Shown here piece after piece: positions 43,256-52,175 of a stretch of DNA of 64,000 nt (its first letter is position 1; each line of letters opens with the position of its first letter). A program made the position numbers and the translations under genes. The notes beneath the pieces are model-generated. The model was given only the letters and a program-made list of their open reading frames with translations, was not told where the DNA came from and made no database searches. The DNA comes from Immundisolibacter sp049322795 (GTDB lineage Bacteria > Pseudomonadota > Gammaproteobacteria > Immundisolibacterales > Immundisolibacteraceae): the NCBI GenBank assembly GCA_049322795.1, contig JBMOQH010000007.1:88198-152197 (forward strand), written 5' to 3'.

Positions 43256-44241
43256 AACGCACCTTTCTGCTGATCGCCCTGGCGCTGGCCGTGGGCGCCG
43301 CCATTCCCCTGTTCATCGGTGGTCGGGCGTTGCTGCCGGAACTGCGCAGCCTGCCAGTCGGGGTCTGGCTGGTGGCCCTCGGTTCGGTGGTGGCCGGCTG
43401 GGTGATCAACGGATGCCGTCTGCGCCTGGTGCTGGGCGGGCTGGGACAGCGCCTGTCCCTGCCGCGCGCCGTGGGCAAGGTGATGGCAATCGAATTCGCC
43501 ACCAACGCCACACCGGCGGGCAGCGGCGGGGCCCTGGCCTACGTGTACCTGGTCGCCCAACGCGGACTCGACAGCAGCCACGCGGCCGCCATGTACGCGC
43601 TGGACCAGGTGCTCGACCTCACGTTCTTCCTGGCCGCCCTGCTGGTGATCGCGCCGTTGCTGCTGGCGGGCCCGAGCGAGGCCCACCTGGGCTGGCAGCT
43701 TGGCACGCTGCTGACGCTGCTGATCGGCGGCTGCGTGCTGCTGTGGCTGACGGTGCGCGATTACCGGCGCGTGCTGCTGTGGGCCGGGCGCATGCTGCAC
43801 CACCTGCGCATTTCGGTGGCACGCCGGCGCCGGCTGGCGCGCTGGATCCTGCGTTTCCGGCATGGCCTCGGGCTGCTGCTGGGGCTCGCCCGATGGCGCC
43901 TCGCGCTGGTGTATCTGCTGTGCGTCAGCCACTGGGTGATCCGCTACAGCATCCTGTTCTGGATCGTGCGCGGCCTCGGCGAGCAGGTGCCGTGGACGTA
44001 TCTGTTCCTGACGCAGATGCTGAGCTTCAGCGTCGGCCAGGCGACGCTGCTGCCGGGTGGCAGCGGCGGCGTGGAACTCGGCTTCAGCGCGCTGCTCGCG
44101 CCCTGGCTGCCGGCGGCCACGCTGGCCGCGGCGATGCTCGCCTGGCGCTGTGCGACCTATTACTGGCTGCTGCTGGCCGGCCTCGGGCCCTTCGTGCTGC
44201 TGATCGGACGCCGCCTGTGGCAGGAACCGGTGGCCGACTGA
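43252..44241 (+). CDS. Lysylphosphatidylglycerol synthase-type flippase-like membrane protein (UPF0104)
   Basis: A 329-residue polytopic membrane protein with about seven to eight hydrophobic segments. Family features are MAIEFATNATPAGSGGALAYVYLVAQRG, YALDQVLDLTFFLAALLV and LLPGGSGGVELGFSALL. The TTG start at 43252 overlaps the previous stop and is followed at once by K-R-T and a membrane segment. The lipid-linked product of the two upstream enzymes is a plausible cargo. Confidence 0.87.
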   Translation: MKRTFLLIALALAVGAAIPLFIGGRALLPELRSLPVGVWLVALGSVVAGWVINGCRLRLVLGGLGQRLSLPRAVGKVMAIEFATNATPAGSGGALAYVYLVAQRGLDSSHAAAMYALDQVLDLTFFLAALLVIAPLLLAGPSEAHLGWQLGTLLTLLIGGCVLLWLTVRDYRRVLLWAGRMLHHLRISVARRRRLARWILRFRHGLGLLLGLARWRLALVYLLCVSHWVIRYSILFWIVRGLGEQVPWTYLFLTQMLSFSVGQATLLPGGSGGVELGFSALLAPWLPAATLAAAMLAWRCATYYWLLLAGLGPFVLLIGRRLWQEPVAD

Positions 44242-44303
44242 CGCCGGGTGATGGGTGCTGCGGGGGCGTCCGGCGGGCACAGCTCAGACCATGGACGCAA
44301 AAA

Positions 44304-44334
44304 AGCCCGGCGACCGGATACCGGTCGCCGGGCT
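44304..44334 (-). terminator. Strong intrinsic terminator for the aldolase genes
   Basis: AGCCCGGCGACCGG (44304–44317) pairs perfectly with CCGGTCGCCGGGCT (44321–44334) with a three-base loop. On the minus strand six U residues follow (A run at 44299–44304). It lies just after the stop of the minus-strand DapA-type gene and also after the plus-strand flippase gene, so it may serve both. Confidence 0.85.
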
Positions 44335-44361
44335 TTCGGCGCTATCGAACGGCCGGAAGCG

Positions 44362-45327
44362 TCAGACCACGCCCAGCTCGCGCAGCTTGCTGCGAATCCG
44401 GTCCTTGAACTCCGGGCTCGCCTCGCGCACCGGCGGCATGATGCGCCCGGCGTTCAGGCCGAGTTCCTCGAACCACACCTTGATGCCGGCCAGCGCCGAC
44501 GCGTAGGTGGCGGTCTGCACCACGGTCCACAGGAACACGTCGGCGTAGAACTCGCGCACGTCGTTGAGCTTGTCGGACACCACGCGGGCCTCTTCCCACT
44601 TGCCCTGCGCGGCCAGCTCACGGTACTGCTTCACGTACGGACGCAGCTTGCCGTAAAGGATGTAGGACAGCTCGCCCCACACCACCTGGCCACCCAGGCG
44701 CAGGTCTTCGAGGAACACCGACTCGAGCGGGTCGGAGACGATGAAGTCCTTGCGCAGGTCCTTGCGCAGCTTGAGGGTCTCGGCGCGGATCAGGTGGCCC
44801 TGCTTGACCGCCACGCAGGTGTCCAGATCCGCCAGGCGGCGCATCAGGTCAAAGCCCAGCACCTTGCCCGACACCGGCGTGCGGTACAGGCACACGGCCA
44901 GATTGCTGCGGTCGGTGAGGTACTTGAACCAGTCGAAGATCTCGTCGTCGGTGCGCAGCTGCACCACCGGGTTGATGACCTCCGCGCCCTCGAAGCCCAG
45001 CTTCTCGACGTAGTCCATCTTCTCCAGCGCCTGGTGCACCGACGGGTCCAGGATGATGGTCCACAGCGGAATCTTGCCGCGTGCGGCCTCGGCCACCACC
45101 TGGTGGTACTTCAGCCACTCGCGCAGCGGCACGTTCCAGCACTCGGCGATGAAGCCGCCGACCACCAGGCCCTCGACGCCCATCTCGACGAACTTGTCGA
45201 TGTTCTCGCGCAGCTTGGGGTAGTCGAACTGGAAGTCGTCCCCGACCGGGCTGACCGGGCACATGTAGAAGCCCTTGATCGTCTCGGTGGCCCAGGCCTT
45301 GGCGTCCTTGCGGTTGTAATCTGGCAT
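44362..45327 (-). CDS. DapA-superfamily aldolase/hydratase, copy 1
   Basis: A 321-residue class I (Schiff-base) aldolase fold. VGGFIAECWNVPLREW replaces the G-T-T-G-E motif of true DapA, the Tyr is in AVCLYRTPVSG and the Schiff-base Lys in CVAVKQGH. These features, and the setting, suit the hydratase-aldolases that act on aromatic-degradation pyruvate adducts rather than lysine synthesis, but the substrate is unproven. It follows its paralogue by 37 bases and is 186 bases identical with it over 44797–44982. Confidence 0.88.
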   Translation of the reverse strand: MPDYNRKDAKAWATETIKGFYMCPVSPVGDDFQFDYPKLRENIDKFVEMGVEGLVVGGFIAECWNVPLREWLKYHQVVAEAARGKIPLWTIILDPSVHQALEKMDYVEKLGFEGAEVINPVVQLRTDDEIFDWFKYLTDRSNLAVCLYRTPVSGKVLGFDLMRRLADLDTCVAVKQGHLIRAETLKLRKDLRKDFIVSDPLESVFLEDLRLGGQVVWGELSYILYGKLRPYVKQYRELAAQGKWEEARVVSDKLNDVREFYADVFLWTVVQTATYASALAGIKVWFEELGLNAGRIMPPVREASPEFKDRIRSKLRELGVV

Positions 45328-45364
45328 GACTGTGCTCCTCTCGGTTTTGACTGCGGGCCGGTCT

Positions 45365-46327
45365 TCAGACCAGACCCAGTTCCTTGACCTTGGCGCGGAT
45401 GTACTCGGCGCGCTCGTCCGACACCGGCCGCACCGGCGGAATCATGCCGCCGGCCTTGAAGCCCAGCGCCTCGAACCAGACCTTGACGCTCGCCACGGCG
45501 CCGGCATAGGTGGCCGTGCGAACGATTTCCCACAGCAGGATCTCGCCCAGGAATTCGCGCACCGGGTCCAGCTGCACGGAAGCCTCGCGCGCCTCTTCCC
45601 ACTTGCCCTGCGCCGCCAGCGCCCGGTACTGGTCGATCAGCACGCGCTTCTTGCCATAGGCGAGGTAGGAAATCTCGCCCCAGCAGATCTGCCCGCCGAC
45701 GCGCAGGTCTTCGAGAAACACCGCCTCGGTCGGGTCGGACACGATGAAGTCCTTGCGCAGGTCCTTGCGCAGCTTGAGCGTCTCGGCGCGGCTGAGGCTG
45801 CCCTGCTTGACCGCCACGCAGGTGTCCAGATCCGCCAGGCGGCGCATCAGGTCAAAGCCCAGCACCTTGCCCGACACCGGCGTGCGGTACAGGCACACGG
45901 CCAGATTGCTGCGGTCGGTGAGGTACTTGAACCAGTCGAAGATCTCGTCGTCGGTGCGCAGCTGCACCACCGGGTTGATGACCTCGGCGCCCTCGAAACC
46001 GAGCTTCTCGACGTAGTTCATCTTCTCGAGCGCCTGGTGCACCGACGGATCAAGAATGATGGTCCACAGCGGCAGGCGGCCCTTGGCGGCGTCGGCCACC
46101 ACCTCGTGGTAGCGGTACCAGTCCGACAGCGTCAGGCTCCAGCACTCGGAGATGAAGCCGCCGATGACCAGACCATCGATGCCGACATCGATGAACTTCT
46201 CGACGTTGTAGCGCAGCGCTTCCTCGTCCATCTTGCCGTCTTTCACGGGGCTGATCGGGCACTGATAAAAGCCTGTCAGCTTCTTCAGAGCCCAGGCCTT
46301 GGCGTCTTTGCGATCGAATTCGAGCAT
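45365..46327 (-). CDS. DapA-superfamily aldolase/hydratase, copy 2
   Basis: A 320-residue paralogue of the downstream gene, with IGGFISECWSLTLSDW, LYRTPVSG and the Schiff-base Lys in CVAVKQGS. The central barrel is almost identical to copy 1, whereas the N- and C-terminal parts differ, so substrate preference may differ. It is the first gene of the pair. The 242-base region upstream, shared with a divergent SDR gene, holds a near-perfect palindrome suited to a TetR-type regulator. Confidence 0.88.
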   Translation of the reverse strand: MLEFDRKDAKAWALKKLTGFYQCPISPVKDGKMDEEALRYNVEKFIDVGIDGLVIGGFISECWSLTLSDWYRYHEVVADAAKGRLPLWTIILDPSVHQALEKMNYVEKLGFEGAEVINPVVQLRTDDEIFDWFKYLTDRSNLAVCLYRTPVSGKVLGFDLMRRLADLDTCVAVKQGSLSRAETLKLRKDLRKDFIVSDPTEAVFLEDLRVGGQICWGEISYLAYGKKRVLIDQYRALAAQGKWEEAREASVQLDPVREFLGEILLWEIVRTATYAGAVASVKVWFEALGFKAGGMIPPVRPVSDERAEYIRAKVKELGLV

Positions 46328-46369
46328 GGCACTTTCCTTTGTGCTGGGGGTGAGGGGGAAAACCGGGAA

Positions 46370-46387
46370 ACCGACTGGCCGGTCGGT
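46370..46387. promoter_or_regulatory. Candidate TetR-type operator
   Basis: ACCGACTGGCCGGTCGGT has 6-bp perfect arms and a single asymmetric pair in the centre. A second, shorter palindrome ACCGGCCGGT lies at 46420–46429. Both are in the divergent intergenic region between the aldolase pair and the SDR gene, 43 and 93 bases upstream of the aldolase start. Confidence 0.5.
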
Positions 46388-46569
46388 AAATTGACTTGGT
46401 GCGGGCAGCCACGCCGCAAACCGGCCGGTGGGGAGCCGGGAATAATTTCAGACCCGGCGCGGTAAATCAATTCGCGTCGTCCCAAGCCGTCCCGCGCGCA
46501 ATTACCATGGGCCGGCAACACACCGTGGCGCGACTGGCCGCTCGAACCCGCTCGACCCGGAGGCAACCC

Positions 46570-47286
46570 ATGAGTACCTGGCCAACGGCCCTGATTGTCG
46601 GCGCCGGCCCGGGCCTCGGCCTGGCGCTCGCCCGCCGCTTCGGTCGCGAGGGCTTCGCCGTGGCGCTGGTGGCGCGCAGCGAGGCCACGCTGTCGACCCT
46701 CGCCAAGCAGCTCGCGCCGCTCGGCCCGCGCCTGAAAACCTACGCCGCGGACGCCACCGAGCCGACCGCGGTGGAAGACGTGTGCGCGGCCACGCTGCGG
46801 GACCTTGGCGAGCCGTCGGTGCTCATTTACAACGCCGGCAGCTACCAACCGGGCGGCATCGCGGACATCACGCCCGAGCAGTTCGAGTCCGCCTGGAAAA
46901 CCGGCTGTCTCGGCGCCTTTCTGTTCGCACGTGCCCTGCTGCCAGCCATGGCCGACGCCGGACGCGGCACGGTGCTGCTGACAGGTGCCACCGCCGCCTG
47001 GCGCGGCGGCAAGGGTTTCGCCACGCTGGCAGTGCCCAAGTTCGGCCTGCGCGCGCTCGCCCAGAGCATGGCCCGCGAGTACGGCCCGCAGGGCGTGCAC
47101 GTGGCGCACGTGGTGATCGACGGCCAGATCGACACGCCACGCCTTCGCCAGCGCGAGCCGGACCGGGCGAGCCACACGGTGCTGGCGCCCGATGCCATCG
47201 CCGAAACCTACTGGCAGCTGCACAGCCAGGACCCGAGCGCCTGGACGCTGGAGCTCGACTTGCGACCGGCGGTCGAGCGCTTCTGA
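46570..47286 (+). CDS. Short-chain dehydrogenase/reductase-like protein lacking the catalytic Tyr
   Basis: A 238-residue Rossmann-fold protein. The cofactor motif VGAGPGLGLALARRF, the IYNAGSY segment and the Ser region (LLTGATAAWRG) are present, but the expected Y-x3-K is L-A-V-P-K, so Tyr is replaced. FATLAVPKFGLRALAQSMAREYGPQGVHVAHVV places it in a known subgroup of atypical SDRs with this change. It is divergent from the aldolase pair. Activity on a substrate is therefore uncertain. Confidence 0.88.
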   Translation: MSTWPTALIVGAGPGLGLALARRFGREGFAVALVARSEATLSTLAKQLAPLGPRLKTYAADATEPTAVEDVCAATLRDLGEPSVLIYNAGSYQPGGIADITPEQFESAWKTGCLGAFLFARALLPAMADAGRGTVLLTGATAAWRGGKGFATLAVPKFGLRALAQSMAREYGPQGVHVAHVVIDGQIDTPRLRQREPDRASHTVLAPDAIAETYWQLHSQDPSAWTLELDLRPAVERF

Positions 47287-47361
47287 TTGGGCATGGTTGC
47301 AACGCCATGCCGTCGCGAACGGCACAATAAGCGCCCCTGTGCGCCTTTGGAACGCTATACG

Positions 47362-47937
47362 ATGCCCCGTCTGTCCGTGGTCCTGATCGCCCTTGCCAGC
47401 CTGCTTGCCGCCTGCAGCACCGCGCCGCAGCGCCTCGACGTCAAACCTTCGATCAATGTGGCTGCCCGCAACATCGGCCAGGGCACGCCGGTGGCGGTGC
47501 AGGTCATCGATCGCCGCCAGCTCACCGAAGCGCAGCGCAGCGGCGCCGTCAGTGGCGTCGACCCGGCCGTCAACGTCGTCGATGCGGTGTACCAAGAGGC
47601 CACGCGCGCGCTGGAGCAACTCGGCTTCGCCGTGGAGCCGTCCGCCAGTCCGCTCAGCAACACCCTCACCGTCGAGCTGCTGCAGATCAACTACGAGCTG
47701 TCCAGCGCGGTGATGAAGAAGACCGTGTTCGTGGACGCGGACCTGCGAGCCACTGCCAAGTCCGGCGGCAACAGCTTCGCCACCACCTACCGCGCCCACC
47801 AGGAACAGGAAGTGGCCTTCCACCCGGCGCCGGCCCTGAGCCAAAGGCTGGTCAACGAAACCCTGTCGAACGCGCTCAATCGCGCCTTCGCCGACCCGCA
47901 GCTGATGGGCGTCCTGACGCAGCGCGGCGGGCAGTAG
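47362..47937 (+). CDS. YajG-family lipoprotein
   Basis: A 191-residue lipoprotein with signal peptide and lipobox SLLAAC (Cys at about 18). The mature part has VKPSINVAARNIGQGTPVAVQVIDRRQ, typical of the YajG family, and NPALSQRLV-like C-terminal region ending in a Gly/Gln tail. The residue after Cys is Ser, which favours the outer membrane. A GC-rich hairpin (47958–47974) follows the stop. The role of this family is unknown. Confidence 0.85.
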   Translation: MPRLSVVLIALASLLAACSTAPQRLDVKPSINVAARNIGQGTPVAVQVIDRRQLTEAQRSGAVSGVDPAVNVVDAVYQEATRALEQLGFAVEPSASPLSNTLTVELLQINYELSSAVMKKTVFVDADLRATAKSGGNSFATTYRAHQEQEVAFHPAPALSQRLVNETLSNALNRAFADPQLMGVLTQRGGQ

Positions 47938-48143
47938 ACCGACATCGGAGGCGGCACGGCGGGGGAGCCCCGCCCCGCCACCCATCCGATGCGCGCGGAA
48001 GATTGGGAGTCCTGGCAGGCCGCAACATGGGCCGGAACACCTGAGGCAGCCCTTTCCAAACGATTGTAAAGGCGCCTCGAGCCGTTACCATTATGCTCCC
48101 GACGGACGGTTGCTTCGACCGCCCAACCGCAGTGGAGATAACC

Positions 48144-49289
48144 ATGGAAGGTGTCTTGAAACCCGGCGCCGCGCCGCTGAGCGTGGTCGCGCGTGTCACC
48201 ACCTGGCCCTTGATCGGCCTGCTCACGCTGCCGGTCATCGGCTGGGCGCTGGGTGGCGGCGTCTGGCACTGGCTGACGTTGATGGTATTCGTTGCCATGT
48301 CGGTGCTCGACCCGTTCGTCGGCCCGGACAACATCAACCATCGCCCCGAAGACGAAATCGCGCTCGAAAAAAGCCTGTTCTATCGCGCCATGTTGTGGCT
48401 GCTGGTGCCGGCGCAGTGGGCGGTGGCGGTGTTCTGCTACTGGCTGTTCACGCAGGGTGATCTCAGCGTCGCGGAGCAGGCCGGCGTGTTGCTGTCGTCG
48501 GCCATCGCGGTGGGCTTTGGCGCCACCGCCGCGCACGAGCTGGCCCACCACGGCCAGCGCTTCGACCGCTGGATGGGCATCCTGCTGTTCACGCCCATCA
48601 ACATGTGCGACTTCGCGATCTATCACAACTATGGCCACCACAACCGCGTGGCAACGCCGGAGGACCCGGGCTCGGCGAAGTACGGCGACAGCATCTTCGC
48701 CTTCATCGTGAGCAGCATCGTCTACAAGACACTGATGGGCTGGCAGATCGAAGCCGAGCGTCTGCGCCGGCAGGGCCGGTCGCCGCTGTCGCTGCACAAC
48801 GGCATGCTGTGGATGACGGTGCTGCCGCTGGCCTGGCTCACGGTGATGATCGGCCTGTTCGGCTGGCTGGCGGTGCCGCTGTTCCTGGCGCATTTCCTGT
48901 TCGCGCGGGTGCTGCTGGCAGTGGCCGATTACCTGGAGCATTACGGCCTGGCGCGCCGGCGCCTGCCGGACGGCAGCTGGGAAACCATCCGCGCGGCGCA
49001 TGCCTGGGACGACAGTTTCCTGGTCAGCAGCCTGCTGTTCTGCCAGATCGACCGGCATTCGGACCACCACGCCAACGTCGGGCGGCCGTATCAGATCCTG
49101 CGCGTGATGCCCGAGGCGCCGCGCCTGCCTTACGGTTACCTCGTCATGCTGTGGGTGGCGCTGATCCCGCCGCTGTGGCGCAAGGTGATGCACCCCCGCG
49201 TGCAGGCCTTCTGGGATACCGGCGCCGCGCTACCGCACGGTCGCCCGGAGAACCTGCCCGAGCGCTACCGGCAGGACGCGGTTTACTGA
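48144..49289 (+). CDS. Alkane monooxygenase-like di-iron membrane hydroxylase
   Basis: A 381-residue AlkB-type protein with four or more membrane segments and the histidine clusters HELAHH, HNYGHH and DRHSDHHAN, plus the AlkB-specific DYLEHYGL motif. It would hydroxylate alkanes or related aliphatics using rubredoxin-supplied electrons; no rubredoxin gene is adjacent. The ATG at 48144 has GGAG upstream; an earlier in-frame ATG at 48093 lacks one. The 206 bases before it hold no gene. Confidence 0.9.
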   Translation: MEGVLKPGAAPLSVVARVTTWPLIGLLTLPVIGWALGGGVWHWLTLMVFVAMSVLDPFVGPDNINHRPEDEIALEKSLFYRAMLWLLVPAQWAVAVFCYWLFTQGDLSVAEQAGVLLSSAIAVGFGATAAHELAHHGQRFDRWMGILLFTPINMCDFAIYHNYGHHNRVATPEDPGSAKYGDSIFAFIVSSIVYKTLMGWQIEAERLRRQGRSPLSLHNGMLWMTVLPLAWLTVMIGLFGWLAVPLFLAHFLFARVLLAVADYLEHYGLARRRLPDGSWETIRAAHAWDDSFLVSSLLFCQIDRHSDHHANVGRPYQILRVMPEAPRLPYGYLVMLWVALIPPLWRKVMHPRVQAFWDTGAALPHGRPENLPERYRQDAVY

Positions 49290-49298
49290 TCAAGTGTG

Positions 49299-49329
49299 CC
49301 GGCCTTGGGGCGCGGCGCCCCAAGGCCGG
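49299..49329 (+). terminator. Hairpin after the alkane monooxygenase-like gene
   Basis: CCGGCCTTGGGGC (49299–49311) pairs perfectly with GCCCCAAGGCCGG (49317–49329), ten bases after the stop. No U run follows, so the transcription-ending role is inferred from position. Confidence 0.6.
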
Positions 49330-49389
49330 GAAGAAGGGACGGCGGGCATGCGCGGATAATGACCCGCCTCGTTCCCAATACGCCGCCCG

Positions 49390-51132
49390 ATGACCCCGAT
49401 ACGTGTCCTGCCGTTGCTGCGCTGGCTCAGGGGCTACCGCCGAACCGACGCGGTTGCTGATCTGCTGGCCGGCGCCATCACCGCCGTGCTGCTGGTGCCG
49501 CAGGCCATGGCCTACGCGGTGGTTGCCGGCCTGCCGCCGCAGGTGGGGCTGTATGCCAGTGTGCTGCCCTCGCTCGCCTATGCCCTGCTTGGCAGCAGCC
49601 CCTACGTCGGCGTGGGGCCGGTGGCGGTCAACGCCATCATGGTGGCGAGCGCGCTGGCGGCAGCCGGCCACGGCGACCCCGCCACGAACGTTGTGCATGC
49701 GCTGCAACTGGCCGCCATCTCGGCGGTGACGCTGCTGCTGCTGGGAGCGCTTCGCGCCGGCGAGTTCATGAATTTTCTGAGCCGGCCGGTGCTGGACGGC
49801 TTCACCAGCGGCGCAGCCCTGCTGATCGTGCTGACGCAGCTGCCGTCGCTGCTTGGCGTGTCCGTGCGGTCCGGCCCACTGCTGCACGAGATGCTGAGCT
49901 CGCTCGCGCCACGGGTGGCGAATTTCGACGGGACGACCGCCGCCATCGCGGTGTCGAGCCTCGCGCTGCTGTGGCTCGGCGGAAAGCCACTGCGCCGGCT
50001 CCTGTCACGTCTGCCACTGAAAGCGGTGGCCGCAGAGCTGCTCGGCCGCCTGACGCCGCTGCTGGTCATCACCCTCGCCACGCTGGTGGTGGCCGCCGGT
50101 CGGCTCGGATCGCACGGCGTTGCCGTGGTGGGCACGATCCCGTCTGGCCTGCCGCCACTGTCGATGGCTTTTCTGCATGCGCCCGGCTGGCTAGACCTGC
50201 TGGTGCCCGGCGTCCTGATCGCCTTGATCAGCTATGTCAGCAGCGTGTCCATTGCGCAGGGCCTCGCCAGCCGGCGGCGCGAGCGCGTCGACACCGATCA
50301 GGAACTGCTGGCGCTGGGCGCCGCCAATGCCGCGGCCGCCGTCGGCGGCGCACTGCCGGTGGCGGCCAGTTTCAGCCGCTCGGCGCTCAATTTCTCGACC
50401 GGCGCGCGCACGCCGCTGGCGGGAATGGTGACGGCGCTGCTGGTCGGCGCCGTCGCGTTGAGCCTGACCGGTCTGTTTCAGAACCTGCCGAAAGCCGCCC
50501 TGGCGGCACTGATCGTGGTCGCGGTGGCACCGTTGATCGACCTGCCGGGCTTTCGGCGCACCGTCGCCTACAGCCGCGGCGACGGCCTGAGTTTCGCGGC
50601 CACCTTCGGCGGCGTGCTGTTCCTGGGCGTCGAGCGCGGCCTGCTGCTGGGCGCCCTGCTGGCGCTCGCCGTCCATGTGTGGCGCAGCGGCCATCCGCAC
50701 GTGGCCATCCTTGGCCGCGTGCCGGGCACCCATCACTTTCGCAACGTGCTGCGCCACCGGGTCGAAACCTGGCCCCGACTGCTGCTGCTGCGGGTGGACG
50801 AGAGCCTCTACTTCGCCAACGCCAGCCGGGTCGAGCAGTTCATTCTGGAAGCGATCGGCGCGCGCCCGCAGGTGACGGACCTGGTGCTGGTCGGCAGCGG
50901 CATCAACCACATCGACAGCAGCGGGCTCGCCATGCTGGAAACGCTGCTGCCCGGACTGCGCGAGGCCGGCGTGCGCACGCACCTGGCCGAGTTCAAGGGT
51001 CCGGTGCTGGACCGCCTGCAACACACCCGCCTACACGAGCTGCTGGCGCCGGGTCATATATTTTTAAGCACCCAGGATGCTGTTACCTGCCTCACAGCCA
51101 CCGTACCAATACCGAAGGGGGAAACGACATGA
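49390..51132 (+). CDS. SulP-family anion transporter with STAS domain
   Basis: A 580-residue inner-membrane transporter. The family opening AGAITAVLLVPQAMAYAVVAGLPPQVGLYASVLP and the ARTPLAGMVTALLVG segment are clear, with about 10–12 hydrophobic segments, followed by a cytoplasmic C-terminal STAS domain (NHIDSSGLAMLETLLPGLREAG). Likely substrates are sulfate, bicarbonate or organic anions. The stop overlaps the hydroxyacid dehydrogenase start (ATGA), which hints at uptake of an organic acid used by that enzyme. Confidence 0.92.
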   Translation: MTPIRVLPLLRWLRGYRRTDAVADLLAGAITAVLLVPQAMAYAVVAGLPPQVGLYASVLPSLAYALLGSSPYVGVGPVAVNAIMVASALAAAGHGDPATNVVHALQLAAISAVTLLLLGALRAGEFMNFLSRPVLDGFTSGAALLIVLTQLPSLLGVSVRSGPLLHEMLSSLAPRVANFDGTTAAIAVSSLALLWLGGKPLRRLLSRLPLKAVAAELLGRLTPLLVITLATLVVAAGRLGSHGVAVVGTIPSGLPPLSMAFLHAPGWLDLLVPGVLIALISYVSSVSIAQGLASRRRERVDTDQELLALGAANAAAAVGGALPVAASFSRSALNFSTGARTPLAGMVTALLVGAVALSLTGLFQNLPKAALAALIVVAVAPLIDLPGFRRTVAYSRGDGLSFAATFGGVLFLGVERGLLLGALLALAVHVWRSGHPHVAILGRVPGTHHFRNVLRHRVETWPRLLLLRVDESLYFANASRVEQFILEAIGARPQVTDLVLVGSGINHIDSSGLAMLETLLPGLREAGVRTHLAEFKGPVLDRLQHTRLHELLAPGHIFLSTQDAVTCLTATVPIPKGETT

Positions 51133-52115
51133 CCGCCGATCAACCCACCGTCCTGTGCACCATGGGTCCGGAACTACGCCCACTGCTGGAGGGCAAGCTC
51201 GCCGGCCTCGCCAGCGTGCGCTTTCTGTCGGAACTCGACGCAGCGGACCGACCGGGCGCCCTGGCCGCGGCCGACGTGTTGTTTTGCCTGCGCCCGCAGC
51301 TCGAAATCGGCGCCGACTGGCCAAGCTCGCCGGCCTGGCGGTTCGTGCAGTTCATGAGCGCCGGTGTCGATCACATCGACCTTTCGAAATTTCCGGCCTC
51401 CGCTCGGCTCGCCTGCAACGCCGGCGGCTTTTCCGAACCGATGGCCGAGCACATTCTGGCCATGGCGCTCGCGCTGTCCAAAAAGCTGCTCTACAACCAC
51501 CACCGCATGCAGCAGGGCGTGTTCGATCAGCTCAGCGACACCGGCACCCTGCGCGGCAAGACGGCGGCGATCATCGGCTTCGGCGGCATCGGCCAGGCGA
51601 CGGCCGACCTGCTGCGCCACTTCGACATGCGCATAGAGGCGATCAACACCCGCGGCCGAAGCGACTACCCGGCAGACTTCATCGGAACGCTGGCCGACCT
51701 CGAGCGCGTGTTGCGCGCCGCCGACGTGCTGATCGTCTGCCTGCCGCTGACACCGCAAAGCGTCGGCCTGATCGGTGCCCGGGAACTTGCCTGGCTGAAG
51801 CCGGACGCCATGCTGATCAACGTCGCTCGGGGCGAGATCATCGACCAGAAGGCGCTCTACGACTGGCTGGTCGCCAATCCCCAGGCCAGCGCCGGCATCG
51901 ACGCCTGGTGGGTGGAACCCTTCCGCCACGGCGAGTTCCGCATGGAATACCCGTTCCTCGACCTGCCGAACGTGCTGGGCTCGCCGCACAACTCGCCGCG
52001 CGCGCCGGGCGGCGGCCAGACATCGGCAGCACGGGCCTGCGACAACATCGCCCGTTACCTGCGAGGCGAAACGCCCCACGGATTGCTCGACCCCGCGAAG
52101 GCGAACATGGCTTGA
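51129..52115 (+). CDS. D-isomer-specific 2-hydroxyacid dehydrogenase
   Basis: A 328-residue NAD(P)-dependent dehydrogenase. The cofactor motif is IIGFGGIGQATADLL, the substrate Arg is in INVARGEIID, the Glu in WWVEPF and the His in SPHNSPRAPG. The ATG overlaps the transporter stop. It likely reduces a 2-oxo acid, or the reverse, for a substrate carried by the SulP protein; this coupling is inferred from overlap. Confidence 0.92.
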   Translation: MTADQPTVLCTMGPELRPLLEGKLAGLASVRFLSELDAADRPGALAAADVLFCLRPQLEIGADWPSSPAWRFVQFMSAGVDHIDLSKFPASARLACNAGGFSEPMAEHILAMALALSKKLLYNHHRMQQGVFDQLSDTGTLRGKTAAIIGFGGIGQATADLLRHFDMRIEAINTRGRSDYPADFIGTLADLERVLRAADVLIVCLPLTPQSVGLIGARELAWLKPDAMLINVARGEIIDQKALYDWLVANPQASAGIDAWWVEPFRHGEFRMEYPFLDLPNVLGSPHNSPRAPGGGQTSAARACDNIARYLRGETPHGLLDPAKANMA

Positions 52116-52127
52116 GGCAATGGCCCG

Positions 52128-52163
52128 CGCCCTTCGGCAACCGGGGTCGGTTGCCGAAGGGCG
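52128..52163. terminator. Bidirectional terminator between convergent genes
   Basis: CGCCCTTCGGCAACC (52128–52142) pairs perfectly with GGTTGCCGAAGGGCG (52149–52163), a 15-bp stem with a six-base loop. It sits between the stops of the hydroxyacid dehydrogenase and the extradiol dioxygenase genes. Confidence 0.75.
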
Positions 52164-52175
52164 TTCACGCCAAGC

